A DNA stretch of 64,000 nt from Vibrio maritimus (GCA_000755425.1 BBMT01000012.1:62001-126000); one strand, 5' to 3'; numbered from the stretch's first letter, positions 50,695 through 61,619 are shown. The notes: generated by a model not told the origin, from the sequence alone. Program-made: numbers and translations.

Positions 50695-53600
50695 TTACGC
50701 TTTTACTTTGTAGAAAATGCTATACAGCACGGGCACAAATATCAGCGTCAGTAAGGTAGAGAAAATCAGACCCGCAATAATGGCGATAGCCATGGTTTGC
50801 CACATAGCGCCCCCAGTGAGCAGCAGTGGGATCATCCCCAGTACCGTGGTGAGCGTGGTCAATAAAATAGGCTTCATGCGTCGTTTGCCTGCTGCGATTA
50901 AAGCATCGATGGCACGCTTGCCTGCGGAAAGCTCAATGTCGACTTGCTCGAGCAACACAATAGCGTTGTTGATGACGATACCCGCCAGCGATATCACGCC
51001 TAGGAAAGTCATAAAACCAAAGAAGCTGTTGCCGATGTGCAGACCCGCTACCACACCAACAAAGGCAATAGGAATGGTTGATAGAATGATGATCGGCTTT
51101 CTAAATGAGTTAAATTGCGCCACCAGCAAACCAATAATGACAAACAGTGCCAATGGCAGACTCTCACCGATACTGCCTGTCGACTTTTTCGATTTTTCAT
51201 ACTCACCACCAATCTCGAAGAAAACGCTGTTTGGCCACATTTGTGACTCAGCCTTCAACCAAGGCAAGATCGCATTTAACCCTTCATTCGCGGTGTAACC
51301 AGGTTCTAGCTGAGCGCCAATGGTGACTGACTTGTAACTATTGCGACGATAAATCTTGGCGTTTTGCCACACGATATCGATATCAGCAATGTGCGCGAGG
51401 GTTAGATTGTCCGAAAGCGTATAAATTGGCAGCGCCATAATTTGCTCAACATTCAACGCCTCTCGCTCTTCATTAGACAGCACAATCGGAATGGTCAAGA
51501 TGCCGTCTCGGAATTCACTTAGGTTCTTACCAACCAAAGAGGTTTGCAAACTAAGAGCAATATCTCGGTTAGTGACGCCCGCCAGCGCTGCTTTTTGTTG
51601 GTCGATAACAATACGAAGGGTTTTGGTTTTCTGACCCCAGTCATCACTAACATCTTTAAGACCATCAATACTTGCTAGTTTGGCCTTAATTTCTTGAGTG
51701 ATAGCAAACACCTTATCCTGATCCAATCCATTTAAGCGGATTTCAACCGGGTTCAGAATAGCCGCGCCATTTTCGATAAGCCGAGTGGTCGCAATGGCGT
51801 CTGGGTGATTCTCATTGATGTAAGACTCTATGCGTTTCATCAACTCTGGGTTGTCACGATAGTCGTGCGTGTTGATGATCCAAAAAGAGTATTCAGGGCT
51901 CGACGTTCGAGAGCTGTGCGGCAAGATATAGCGTGGACCACCATAGCCAACGTAGACCGTCCAGTTATTAATACCTTTATTATTTGTATTGTGCTCATCC
52001 GAAGGGGCTTCTGCTTTAAGGGTATGTAGAAACTGTTCTATGTCCGCAACCATGTCTCGGTTGTGTTCAATAGAGGTACCCATAGGCAGAGTCACTTCCA
52101 TTTTGAAAAAGGTGCGCTCTGATGGTGGAAAAAAGATATTTGGCAACCACTTCATCGCTTGAAAAGCAAAGACCGTCGCCACCAACATTGTAGCCACTGT
52201 CAGCCAACGAAAACGAATGAGCTGTGTCAGCAGAGTGGCATACCAAGCAAGGTGATTCGCCGGCACCTGTTTGACTTGCTTCGTTGGTTTTAAAAGCAAG
52301 ACGCACAATAGTGGGATCATTACCATGCTAAGCAACCAAGAGGCCAGTAGCGTGATTGTCACGACCACAAACAGCGCGCCGGTGTACTCACCCATGTTCG
52401 ATTTCGCTAAAAAAATCGGCAGAAAAGCGGCGGATGTGGTGAGTGATGATGTCAGAAGTGGAAGCTTTAGCTCATTGGCGCTCTCGATCGCAGCGACCTT
52501 TTTACTCGCCCCTTGGTTGAGACGAACCAGAATGTTCTCCGACATAACAATGCCATTATCGACCAACATGCCAAGAGCAATAATCAGCGCAGCAAGTGAG
52601 ATTTGATCTAAGCCGACTCCGATTTTGTTCATTACCAAAATGGTGAGCAGCATACTGATTGGCACTAACAAAGAAACAATCAAACCGGTTCGCCAGCCAA
52701 GAAAGATAAACATCACTAAACCTACGACGGTCATCGATTGCACTAAGCTTGAGACAAATTGATCGACTTTGTCTTCCACTTCTTTTGGGGCGAAGTTAAC
52801 TTTGCTGATCTCTAGCCCAATCGGCATTTGACGAGAAAACTGCTCAACATAACGCTCAACCTGCTCGCCCAAACGAACATTATTTCCGGTCTCAATCATG
52901 GCAATAGCGACGTTGACGGACGGCTTTCCATTGAAATAAACCGGGTTATTGATAGGAAACTCGTAACCAGACTCTATGCTGACCAAGCTATCCAGTCTGA
53001 CTGCCTTACCACTTGTTGGTAACGTGACTAAGGTGCCTTTCACATCTTCTAATGTGTTGTAGTTTCCGCTCGGCTCAATCGGTAAACGTTCTTGGCCAAA
53101 AACAATACTGCCACCACTCAATACAATATTCTGTTGTGACAAGATATCCGTGAGTTGGTTTGGCGTTAAGTCATACGCCGCTAGTGCATTGGCATTAAAC
53201 TTAAGCTTGATCTGCTCTTGCTGCACGCCATGAAGATCGACTTTCGCGACATCATCTAGCAAAAATAGACCGCTACGAAGATCTTCCGCTGTTTGCTTCA
53301 GCTCTCGATAGGTAAAACCTTCTCCATGGATGGCAAGTACAATGCCGTACACATCACCAAACTCATCATTGACGACAGGCGTCCCAACGCCTTCTGGTAG
53401 TTCGCTGGCGGCACGCTCTATCTTACGGCGCAATTTATCCCAAATAGGTTGAAGATCGGAGTACTCTTCCTTGATAGCTACCGTGAGAATCGACACACCA
53501 TTTTTCGATTGGCTTTTTACAAAGTCCAACTCTGCGAGCTCGAGTACTACTTTTTCAAGTGGATCGGTAACGAGATCTTCAACACGCTTAGGACTCGCTC

Positions 53601-53757
53601 CAGGAAATTGAGTAATCACCTGAGCATTGCGAATCGTAAACCCAGGATCGTAAGCCTCAGGGATTGTGTTATAGGCTTGGACACCCAAAAAGGTCAGCAC
53701 TGCAATGATGAGCAGCGTAATGCGACTATTGTTGAGAGCAAAGGCGGTAATTGACAT
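50695..53757 (-). CDS. RND-family efflux pump inner-membrane transporter
   Basis: 1020 residues, AcrB-like fold with 12 helices and two large periplasmic loops. Landmarks are the N-terminal SRITLLIIAVLTFLGVQAYNTIPEAYDP, TM4 SLAALIIALGMLVDNGIVMSENI and TM10-11 LISLAGIVINNAIVLLEQV. The TM4 proton-relay pair (Asp-Asp in AcrB) is Asp-Asn here, as in several RND branches. Start overlaps the adaptor stop. Intact. Drug range unknown; no outer-membrane channel gene lies in the window. Confidence 0.9.
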   Translation of the reverse strand: MSITAFALNNSRITLLIIAVLTFLGVQAYNTIPEAYDPGFTIRNAQVITQFPGASPKRVEDLVTDPLEKVVLELAELDFVKSQSKNGVSILTVAIKEEYSDLQPIWDKLRRKIERAASELPEGVGTPVVNDEFGDVYGIVLAIHGEGFTYRELKQTAEDLRSGLFLLDDVAKVDLHGVQQEQIKLKFNANALAAYDLTPNQLTDILSQQNIVLSGGSIVFGQERLPIEPSGNYNTLEDVKGTLVTLPTSGKAVRLDSLVSIESGYEFPINNPVYFNGKPSVNVAIAMIETGNNVRLGEQVERYVEQFSRQMPIGLEISKVNFAPKEVEDKVDQFVSSLVQSMTVVGLVMFIFLGWRTGLIVSLLVPISMLLTILVMNKIGVGLDQISLAALIIALGMLVDNGIVMSENILVRLNQGASKKVAAIESANELKLPLLTSSLTTSAAFLPIFLAKSNMGEYTGALFVVVTITLLASWLLSMVMIPLLCVLLLKPTKQVKQVPANHLAWYATLLTQLIRFRWLTVATMLVATVFAFQAMKWLPNIFFPPSERTFFKMEVTLPMGTSIEHNRDMVADIEQFLHTLKAEAPSDEHNTNNKGINNWTVYVGYGGPRYILPHSSRTSSPEYSFWIINTHDYRDNPELMKRIESYINENHPDAIATTRLIENGAAILNPVEIRLNGLDQDKVFAITQEIKAKLASIDGLKDVSDDWGQKTKTLRIVIDQQKAALAGVTNRDIALSLQTSLVGKNLSEFRDGILTIPIVLSNEEREALNVEQIMALPIYTLSDNLTLAHIADIDIVWQNAKIYRRNSYKSVTIGAQLEPGYTANEGLNAILPWLKAESQMWPNSVFFEIGGEYEKSKKSTGSIGESLPLALFVIIGLLVAQFNSFRKPIIILSTIPIAFVGVVAGLHIGNSFFGFMTFLGVISLAGIVINNAIVLLEQVDIELSAGKRAIDALIAAGKRRMKPILLTTLTTVLGMIPLLLTGGAMWQTMAIAIIAGLIFSTLLTLIFVPVLYSIFYKVKA

Positions 53758-54807
53758 TAGTTCGCCTCCACTCGTACTTGTTGACCAGCGTGGACTTGGC
53801 TTACCCCAGCCACCACGATGCGTTCGCCATCGAGTAGCCCATCAACAATATTTATGCCCTGTTCACTCACGCCAGACACACGGACAATGCGCTTTTCAAG
53901 AAGATTCGTTTTCGGCTCGACAACATAAACATAGTGTCCGTCACCGTTGCTGAGCACTGTGTGGCTCGGCAGCACTACAGTATTGCTAAGGCCAATAGCT
54001 TCTGCTTTCACTTTTACCGACGTACCAGTAAACAACCTGCGTTCAGAGGGGGGCTGCATCACCAAGGTGACATGCAGTTGCTGGCTGCTTTGTTGGCTCA
54101 CACTTAACTCATCCACTTTAAGTGGGAACGACTGTGAAAATCCCTCGATCTCGGCGCTTAGCTTAACTGCGTCAGCCGTTTGAATTTGAACAAACTGGGA
54201 TTGCGGTACCGTGATGGTGATTTTGTATTGTTCCACGTCCTGCAAAGTGAGGATTTTGGTTGAAGACGTCACCTTGGAAAAGTTGTCGATATAGCGTTCG
54301 CTCACAATGCCAGTGAAAGGAGCAATTAAAGAGGTATACTCCACATCTTTCACGCTTTGCTCAAACGCAGCTTGCGCTGAAATATACTGAGACTCGAGCG
54401 CATCTAAGTTAGCTTGACTGATAGCATTCTTATTAATTAACGTCAGCGCGCGTTCGTACTCGGCCTTCGCTTGCTTTAAAGAGGCTTCACGGGACTTTTT
54501 TGTTTATCAGTGCCTGGCTATTGTCTAACTGCGCCAACAACTGACCTTTTGCCACTTTACGCCCCGACTTAATTGGCAGCTCGGTAAGCTCACCTTGAAC
54601 TCGAAAGTTCATATCAATGGTCTTGTTTGCCTCCAAAATGCCGGTAAAGTGTCGGACTTGATATTGCTGCTGACTAACAATCAAAGTCTTGACCGGTTTA
54701 ATCGGCGCAGACGCAGTAGGTTGGGTCTGTTCTTTGTTACACCCAGATAAACCTAGCGCGATCAGAAAGGTAATCAGTCCAATTTTGTAGCGTGGAAGCA
54801 CTCTCAT
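53757..54807 (-). CDS. RND efflux periplasmic adaptor lipoprotein (frameshifted here)
   Basis: About 350 residues. Lipobox LSGC near residue 23 makes it an inner-membrane lipoprotein. Lipoyl half-motif (VQGELTELPIKSGRKVAKGQLLAQLDNSQA), alpha-hairpin (LKQAKAEYERALTLINKNAISQANLDALESQYISAQAAFEQSVKDVEYTSLIAPFTGIV) and beta-barrel follow. A6 instead of A5 near 54495 breaks ALINKKSREASLKQ. Joins transporter and outer-membrane channel. First gene of the pump unit. Confidence 0.85.
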
Positions 54808-54949
54808 TTCATCTAACCATTGCAACGACATTTGCTGGCTATAGTAATGAGAAGCACATGACGTAAAATGGCAAAGCGTACGATTGGGTCTATTTCGGTC
54901 ACGAGTGGGTCAACAGAGCGCTCGGCTTCACTTATACTATCGCTATCCC

Positions 54950-56044
54950 ATGCCAAGAGTGCCCATTTTGAAATCCCAGTTATTAAAGCCTACGCTCGCA
55001 AAATTACAGTCGCTCAACTTATCTTTCTCAAGACAAGACTTGCTGCTTCTGGTCGTTTGGCCACTCATCAACTCAATAATCATTTGCACCGCCGTCTACT
55101 ACGCCATGACCGTGTTGAACAAGCCTCTCGCTGCTGTTTATGCACTTCGAGCCCTGTCGGTCATATTTATGGTATGCGCCCTGTTTTGGGCATTTCGACG
55201 CCTTTTTGATGCGACTAAGTTTGGCGCGGTTTATCGACACAAACTGCCACATCAAATTTTAATCAACGTCATACTGGTCTCTATCGCCATCGGCATCACA
55301 ACGGGTGGACTTCCTGTTATACAGACCTTTGATACGGTGACTGTTTTTCAGCTCGTCCGCTTAAAGCTACTCACGTATTTAAACTTGCTACTACAAGTGG
55401 TCATTTACACTATGGTGGTTCATAGCTGGCAGTTAAAACAAAAAGCGCTGGAGCTAGAAATGTCCTTAAAGGAGTCTGAGATTTCTTTACTGCGCATTCA
55501 AACTAATCCGCACTTTCTGTTCAACACGCTAAACCTGCTGCACAGTGAAATTCCTGAGCGCCCCGAACTCGCTCAAGAGCTTATTTTTGAGCTCAGTGAC
55601 CTACTTAGAGGCACCATTGCTATCTCCGACAAAAAGCGAATCTTACTCAGTGATGAGATAGAACTGATTGAGCACTATTTAGCCATTCAGAAGGCACGCT
55701 TTACCGAGCGATTACATTTCTCAATCGATATTGGTAAGGAGAGTCAAACACTTCACATTCCACCAATGTTGATCATGCCGCTAGTAGAAAATGTGATTAA
55801 ACATGCCATCAGTAGAACCATCAATCCGGTTCACCTTGACGTTAAAACTCGTTATATAGAAGGTGAGCTTTGCATTACTGTCTGCAACAGTTGGCCAGAA
55901 GCGACAACGCCAACATTTAACGCAGGCAGTGGCCATAACAACATTGTTGAAACCTTGAAATTAGAATACGACCACGCCAGCTTTTCGATGAACTTTGTTA
56001 ATGGCATCAGCTGCGCGAAAATCACTATTCATCATGGCTTTTAG
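54950..56044 (+). CDS. LytS-type sensor histidine kinase
   Basis: 364 residues from ATG 54950. Four membrane helices in residues 25-165. His_kinase box ESEISLLRIQTNPHFLFNTLNLLHSEI (phospho-His in NPHFLFN). A HATPase domain follows with MLIMPLVENVIKHAIS and NSWPEATTPTFNAGSGHNNIVETL. Typical of the LytS/YehU class. Divergent from the RND adaptor gene (about 140 bp) and 10 bp upstream of its regulator, so it probably senses envelope stress or pump substrates. Intact. Confidence 0.88.
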   Translation: MPRVPILKSQLLKPTLAKLQSLNLSFSRQDLLLLVVWPLINSIIICTAVYYAMTVLNKPLAAVYALRALSVIFMVCALFWAFRRLFDATKFGAVYRHKLPHQILINVILVSIAIGITTGGLPVIQTFDTVTVFQLVRLKLLTYLNLLLQVVIYTMVVHSWQLKQKALELEMSLKESEISLLRIQTNPHFLFNTLNLLHSEIPERPELAQELIFELSDLLRGTIAISDKKRILLSDEIELIEHYLAIQKARFTERLHFSIDIGKESQTLHIPPMLIMPLVENVIKHAISRTINPVHLDVKTRYIEGELCITVCNSWPEATTPTFNAGSGHNNIVETLKLEYDHASFSMNFVNGISCAKITIHHGF

Positions 56045-56054
56045 GGAGAATACT

Positions 56055-56774
56055 GTGTACCGAGTGCTACTCATTGACGATGAACCTGCAGCCACACACG
56101 CCTTGAAGCGCAGTTTGGCCTCATTTAGCGAGATTGAAGTCATTGGCAGTTACAACAACCCGCAACAAGGAATAGAGCAATTTGCCAACAAACACCAGAC
56201 ATAGTGTTTATGGACATAGAAATGCCAGGCTGGATGGTTTATGGTCGCCAAAGCAACGGAACATATCCCTTATCACTTGGTTTATGTCACTGCATACTCA
56301 GAGCACGCATTGAGCGCATTTGAAACCAAGGTCGTGGACTATCTATTAAAACCCGTTCGCCAAAGCAGACTTGAGCGCTGCCTTGAAAAGATTAAAGCCC
56401 TCCCACCTCTGGTATCACCTGCTGTGGAAGAAGAAATTCTAGTCCATGATGGCAAGACAACCTACAGGCTCACCGAAAGCGATATCAGCTACATAGAAAG
56501 TATCGGCCGCTACCAACAAGTTAGCCTAACAGCCTCGGGGCAAAGAAAGTTTCAGCTACAGACGATAGTCACGGAAGAAACCATGACCAACTTTGAAAAT
56601 GAGTTGAGCACTGAGCAATTTTTGCGGGTACATCGCAGTTTTATCGTCAATGTGGGTTTGATAACCCAAGTCCAACGCGAGGCGAGAAACACTCTGCTGT
56701 CATTGAGTGGAGTGAGTCAGGCGATACCGGTCGCTAGAGCGAAGGTGGCTGTGGTGAATGAGTACTTGAAGTAA
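56055..56774 (+). CDS. LytTR-family response regulator (three frameshifts in receiver)
   Basis: About 240 residues. GTG 56055 lies 5-6 nt after GGAGA and gives VYRVLLIDDEPAATHALKRSL (acidic pair). Phospho-Asp is in PDIVFMDIEMPGLDG. The LytTR DNA-binding domain carries YIESIGRYQQVSL, FLRVHRSFIVNV and IPVARAKVAVVNEYLK. Missing bases near 56199 (CCC), 56230 (GGCC) and 56241 (TTTT) break the receiver. Partner of the LytS kinase; the intergenic space shared with the pump is its likely target. Confidence 0.86.
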
Positions 56775-56787
56775 CCGCCTTTAAAAC

Positions 56788-56820
56788 AACAAAAAGCCCA
56801 ATACAATGATTGGGCTTTTA
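56788..56820. terminator. Bidirectional terminator after the two-component genes
   Basis: AAAAAGCCCAAT / ATTGGGCTTTT stem with a short loop between convergent genes. Confidence 0.86.
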
Positions 56821-56835
56821 CGCAACGTTTGAGTG

Positions 56836-57354
56836 TTACCACATCAGATCGTCTGGCACCACATATTGTGCATACGGGTCATCTTCTTCAACGATTTCTT
56901 CTTTCACATCGTTTTCGATAATGGTTTCTTGGTCACGCTCGGCGATCTTCTTCGCAACGATCGTTGGGATCACTGCGTAGCCCTCTTCTAGACGAGCAAT
57001 AGACAATTGACCTTTACTTAGCTGGTCACGCACTTCTTGAGTAACATAAATCGATTTGACCAAAGTACCATCGGTGAAGTTGTACTTAATGTCACCGTTG
57101 CCATGTTCGATGATGTTAAGCGTGATCAGTTGCTTCACCTGAGCTTTGATTTCTTTGCTCAGTTTTTCTTCATCACGCTGTTTGTTCAGTGCTTGATCGC
57201 GCTCTTTTTGTGCTGCTTTGTTCTCTTCAACGGCCGCTTTTGCTTCACGTGCTTGAACACGCGATTTTTTCGAACCTTTCTTGGCTTTTTTCAATTTCTT
57301 CTCGTTGACCAGACCTGCTTTTAGCATCTGCTCTTGAAGGCTTAGTTTCGACAT
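56836..57354 (-). CDS. DUF2058 (YaiL-like) nucleoprotein/polysome-associated protein
   Basis: 172 residues from ATG 57354 (MSKLSLQEQMLKAGLVNEKKLKKAKKGSKKS). Highly charged coiled-coil residues 20-75, then a compact domain IKYNFTDGTLVKSIYVTQEVRDQLSKGQLSIARLEEGYAVIPTIVAKKI and an acidic tail. Matches the DUF2058 family of gammaproteobacteria; molecular role poorly known. The longer upstream frame does not align with the family and was dropped. Intact. Confidence 0.85.
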   Translation of the reverse strand: MSKLSLQEQMLKAGLVNEKKLKKAKKGSKKSRVQAREAKAAVEENKAAQKERDQALNKQRDEEKLSKEIKAQVKQLITLNIIEHGNGDIKYNFTDGTLVKSIYVTQEVRDQLSKGQLSIARLEEGYAVIPTIVAKKIAERDQETIIENDVKEEIVEEDDPYAQYVVPDDLMW

Positions 57355-57580
57355 CGAATGCAATCCTAGTTTGTTTTCACAATTGTTGGCATGATCCCAA
57401 GAAAGCCCGACAAGAGCAAGCCCCAAGCGGGAGAATATCGGCGATTTAACTCTCAAATGGCCGCCTACAGACATCGACGAGTGATGACTCAGAGATCACG
57501 CTTCGGAATGCTGGTTTTGAGAATGAGTTAGGTTTGAGCTATGTTGGCAAACACTCCCCATCTCATTGATTTTACCGATT

Positions 57581-58356
57581 ATGCTGCTAGACCTCTCACA
57601 GATCGCTTTACTGTTTATTGCTGGTGTCTTCGGCGGCGTGCTTAATTCTGTGGCAGGTGGTGGCAGCTTTATTACCTTTCCGACGTTGCTGTTTGTCGGT
57701 ATCCCCCCATTGTCGCTAACGCGACTAACACGTTCGCCGCGTGTGCGGGTTATTTGAGTGGTACCTATGCGTTTCGCCGAGAAGTGCTTAAAGACCGCGG
57801 CAATTTACTTAAAGTCGTACTACTCAGTATCGCCGGAGGCATTAGTGGCAGCTACCTACTGATCATTGTGTCGGAGCAACAGTTTGTCAGCGCGATACCT
57901 TGGCTATTGCTTTTCGCCACCTTGCTGTTTATTTTTGGCGACCGTATTAATGCTCGGCTGCAAGCTGCAAGTAATCATCGTAACCTGGGTGGCTTAGTCG
58001 CGTTTGGATTAGCGCTGTTTTTGTTCCTAGTAGGTGTTTTTGGTGGCTTTTTCAACGCAGGACTTGGGGTGATTGGTCTGAGTTATCTTGCTGTCGCGGG
58101 CTATAAAGACATTAATTTGATGAACGGGCTCAAACTTCTTATCTCGACCTGCGCGTCCGCAATTGCCATCGTACTGTTTGTTTTTAATGGGCTTATCGAC
58201 TGGTCTTCAGGCATCGCAGTTATGCTCGGAACACTGACTGGCGGATACGTCGCGGCAAACCTTTCAAGACAACTGCCGCAAATCTATGTGCGACGCTTTG
58301 TCACGCTGAGCTCCATCGCCATTACCTGTTATTTTTTCTACGATACTTACTTATAA
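57581..58356 (+). CDS. TSUP (TauE/SafE) family permease (frameshifted here)
   Basis: About 258 residues, eight helices. First repeat FIAGVFGGVLNSVAGGGSFITFPTLLFVGIPPIVANATNTFAACAGYLSGTYAFR after repair; second repeat FLVGVFGGFFNAGLGVIGLSYLAVAGYKDINLMNGLK. The missing base is in a run of six C (57702-57708) where seven are expected. Transports sulfite or sulfur-containing organic anions in the family; substrate here unknown. ATG 57581. Confidence 0.83.
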
Positions 58357-58504
58357 CGCACAACTATCACCAAGAGCTGCTCTATCAGGCTCTGACCAAG
58401 TGATAGCAAAGCCATGACTCAACGGTTAAACAAGCATCAAGTGGATATGTTACTGATAGCACCTACCCTTATTTGTATCCATGACAAACCGTTTAGAGGC
58501 TTTT

Positions 58505-60239
58505 ATGTCATTTCGTATCGCGTTGATCGCTACGCTTGTTTCATGCTCGGTAACGGCGCAGCCTGCTCCGTTTCCTACTGCACCCAACGACACTGGCAAA
58601 TCCTTTATGGTCAGTGCCACCAACCCTTATGTGACCAGCACGGGCTACTCCATTCTCAAACAAGGCGGTAACGCGGTCGATGCGATGGTCGCTATGCAGT
58701 TAGTGATGTCAGTAGTAGAGCCTGATATGACGGGCATTGGCGGCGGCACCTTTGCTCTCTACTACGACAACAAAGCTAAATCCTTTACCGCTTACGATGG
58801 TCGTGATGAAGCGCCTTCCAGCGCAACGCCAGATATGTTTTTGGATAAAGATGGCAAAGCGATTAGCCGCGACAACATTTTGGGTCCTCGCTCCGTCGCG
58901 ATTCCAGGTACGCTTAAGCTTCTTCAGCACACTCACGACAAGCACGGCAAACTGGATTGGAAACAGCTTGTACAGCCAGCTATCGATTACGCTGAAAATG
59001 GCTACTCGATGAACAGCTACACCTATGACATCGTAGTGCGTGAACAAACCAGACTTATCCATGATCCTGAAATAAAAGCGCTCTACTGGAAGGTGATACC
59101 ATCCGCCCAACGGGCACTAATATGACCAACCCTAAAATGGCTGCGACACTTAAAGCCATTGCCGAGCAAGGCGCTGATTATCTATACCAAGGGGCGCTTG
59201 GCAAACATATTGTCGATACGGTAAACGCTCGCCTTGAAAAAGACCAAGCTAAGCTCTCACTGACCGATTTTGCTAGCTATAGTGTAAAAACTCGCGACAT
59301 CGTTAAGTCAAGCTACCGTGGTAACGACATTGTCTCGTTCGGTTACCCTGCCTCGGGCGGCGTTTTGGTCTCTCAATCTCTCGACATGCTTGAGAAATAC
59401 GATATTGCTTCTATGCCCATAACCACGGCAGAACCTTGGCGACTGATGGTTGAGGCTATGCGCCTAGCCAAAGCAGACCGTATCGCCTACGCCGGAGACC
59501 CAAGCTTTGTAGACACTCCGGTTGAAGCATTACTCGATGAAGACTACATCGATGATCGCTTTGACATGATCCCGGACGAAGGCGCCGGCGATAGCAAGAG
59601 CATTAAACCCGGGTTACCTGAAGTAGCGACACCCGCTGCACACGAAGGCTTTGAAAGCAAGATACGGGACACATTTCTATTGTCGATAGCGAGGGTAATG
59701 CCATTGCTATGACCAGTACCGTCGGCACGGGTATGGGCTCTGGCGTCATGGTAGACGGCGTTCTGCTCAATGCTCAAATGGCTAACTTCTCGTCGATTCC
59801 TAGCCTAAACGGTAAACCAGTACAGAACGCCATTGAAGCACGCAAACGTCCTCGCTCTGCCATTACCCCGCTGATGGTGTTCGATAAAGATGATAATCTG
59901 CGTCTCGTTGTTGGCAGCCCAGGTAGTTCGCAAATTCCGGGCTATGTGCTGAAAACCATTGTCGGTATTGTTGATTGGAACCTATCCGCTCAAGATGCGA
60001 TTGATCTTCCGAACATCCAGTACGGCACCAAAATTGACCGCACTAAGCCATACAACCCAACAGGCTTATTGGTCGAGAAGCGCACCTTCGCCGAATCTAT
60101 GGTGCCTAGCTTTGCTGAAATGGGCTACAAGGTTCACGTTATTCCTGTGGTCAGCGGCCTGAATGCCATTGAGGTTAAAGATGGTTTGTTGCATGGCGCA
60201 ACGGATCGACGCAGGGCTTCGACCTCATTAGGCGATTGA
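58505..60239 (+). CDS. ggt: Gamma-glutamyltransferase Ggt (two frameshifts here)
   Basis: Periplasmic Ntn hydrolase cleaving gamma-glutamyl bonds of glutathione. Signal peptide MSFRIALIATLVSCSVTA. GYSILKQGGNAVDAMVAMQLVMSVVEPDMTGIGGGTFALYY and DGRDEAPSSATPDMF are typical large-subunit motifs. After repair the self-cleavage site reads ESKDTGHISIVDSEGNAIAMTSTVGTGMGSGV, with the nucleophile Thr followed by Gly instead of the usual Thr. Missing bases near 59091 (GGG) and 59663 (GG). About 578 residues. Confidence 0.9.
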
Positions 60240-60244
60240 TTTGA

Positions 60245-60278
60245 GAAGGCTAAAAGCAGGTGCTTTTAGCCTTTTTTA
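60245..60278 (+). terminator. Intrinsic terminator after ggt
   Basis: AAGGCTAAAAGCA / TGCTTTTAGCCTT stem with a tight loop followed by T6. Confidence 0.88.
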
Positions 60279-60396
60279 TGAGGTTAGCGGCTAAGTTGTT
60301 AAAGAGCTAAGCACGCTGTAGAGATAAACTCATTACTATCTGTGGTAAAGTGCACGCCGCTTCCCAATCAGAACAACCAAGATTAAGACCAACACT

Positions 60397-61619
60397 ATGC
60401 CGTTTTCTCAATTCTCTCTCAGCCAAAAACTAGTCGCAGCGCTGCCTGATACCTTTCGCTCAGCGACGGAAATTCAAACAATCGCGATTCCTGCGATTTT
60501 GAATCAACAGGACGTATTGGCCATCGCTAAAACAGGAAGCGGCAAAACACTGGCGTACGGCTTACCACTGTTGGAACAGCTTCTCGAGACACCATCACAG
60601 GCGCTCATACTGGTACCTACCCGCGAACTTGCCTCACAAGTCAATGACACGCTCTCTCAGGTAACTCAGGATACGGAGCTGACATCAATCAGCATTTGCG
60701 GAGGAGCGGATAAAGAACAGCAAAAGCCGCTCTTACCAAACAACCAAATGTTATTGTCGCAACGCCAGGCCGCCTGCTTGAACTACTCGCTGAAAACGCT
60801 CTAATGGCCAGCAACATCAATAAACTGGTTCTTGATGAAGCTGATCGCCTGTTAGAAATGGGATTTTGGACGGATGTTCAACGCATCATCGGGATGCTGC
60901 CAGTGAAGCGTCAAACACTGATGTTCTCGGCCACCTTCCCCGGGTTACTCGAAAGTAAAGCCAAAGAGCTACTCATCTCGCCAGCACTTATTGAAGTGAA
61001 GAAAACAGAAGATACCAAGCCGGCGATAAACGAAACACTCTATCTTGTTAACAAGGGAAGCAAAACCAAAGCACTGATTGACCAAATCAGCCGCCATAAC
61101 TGGCGTCAGGTTCTCGTCTTTATTGGTGCCAAAGATAACGCGGATGCACTTTGTAAGAAGTTAAACAAAGCAGGACTGCACGCTGCTGCACTGCATGGCA
61201 ACAAAGATCAGGCAGAACGAGAAACCACTCTCGAGCAATTCAAGCAGCAAAAGGTCAACGTACTAATCGCCACAGACTTACTCGCGCGCGGTATCCATGT
61301 CGAGCAATTGCCCGTAGTCATCAACTTTGAGTTGCCGTCAAATGCCGAAACCTATGTACATCGCATCGGCCGCACGGCCCGAGCCGGGCAAAAGGGCATC
61401 GCAGTCTCATTGGTATGTCATGGCGAGACAGAGTATCTAACCGCTATTCGAAAAGTAACGCAACGTGAGCTTGCACTGCAGGAGCTCGACGGTTTTCCTG
61501 TCACGGATAAACCTTCTACCGGCGAGAGCAAGCGCGCGCCGAGGGATAAACAAGCTAATCGCAGAACCAACAAGAAAAAGAGTATTAAGCAGTTTCAAGG
61601 GAAAGCCAAGCGCTCCTAG
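60397..61619 (+). CDS. DEAD-box ATP-dependent RNA helicase (frameshifted here)
   Basis: About 407 residues. Q motif (TEIQTIAIPAIL), Walker A AKTGSGKTLAYGLP, Ia PTRELASQV, II LDEADRLLEMGF, III SATFP, IV VLVFIGAKDNAD, V ATDLLARGIHVEQL, VI YVHRIGRTARAGQ. Basic C-terminal tail (RAPRDKQANRRTNKKK). A missing A near 60749 splits NVIVATPGRLLELLAENAL. Resembles RhlE-like helicases, but the specific paralogue is not assigned. A hairpin follows at 61664-61687. Confidence 0.9.

Noticed and set aside
54868..55209. A 113-aa frame overlapping the histidine kinase start
   Set aside because: Out of frame with the kinase and without domain resemblance; a shadow of the real gene.
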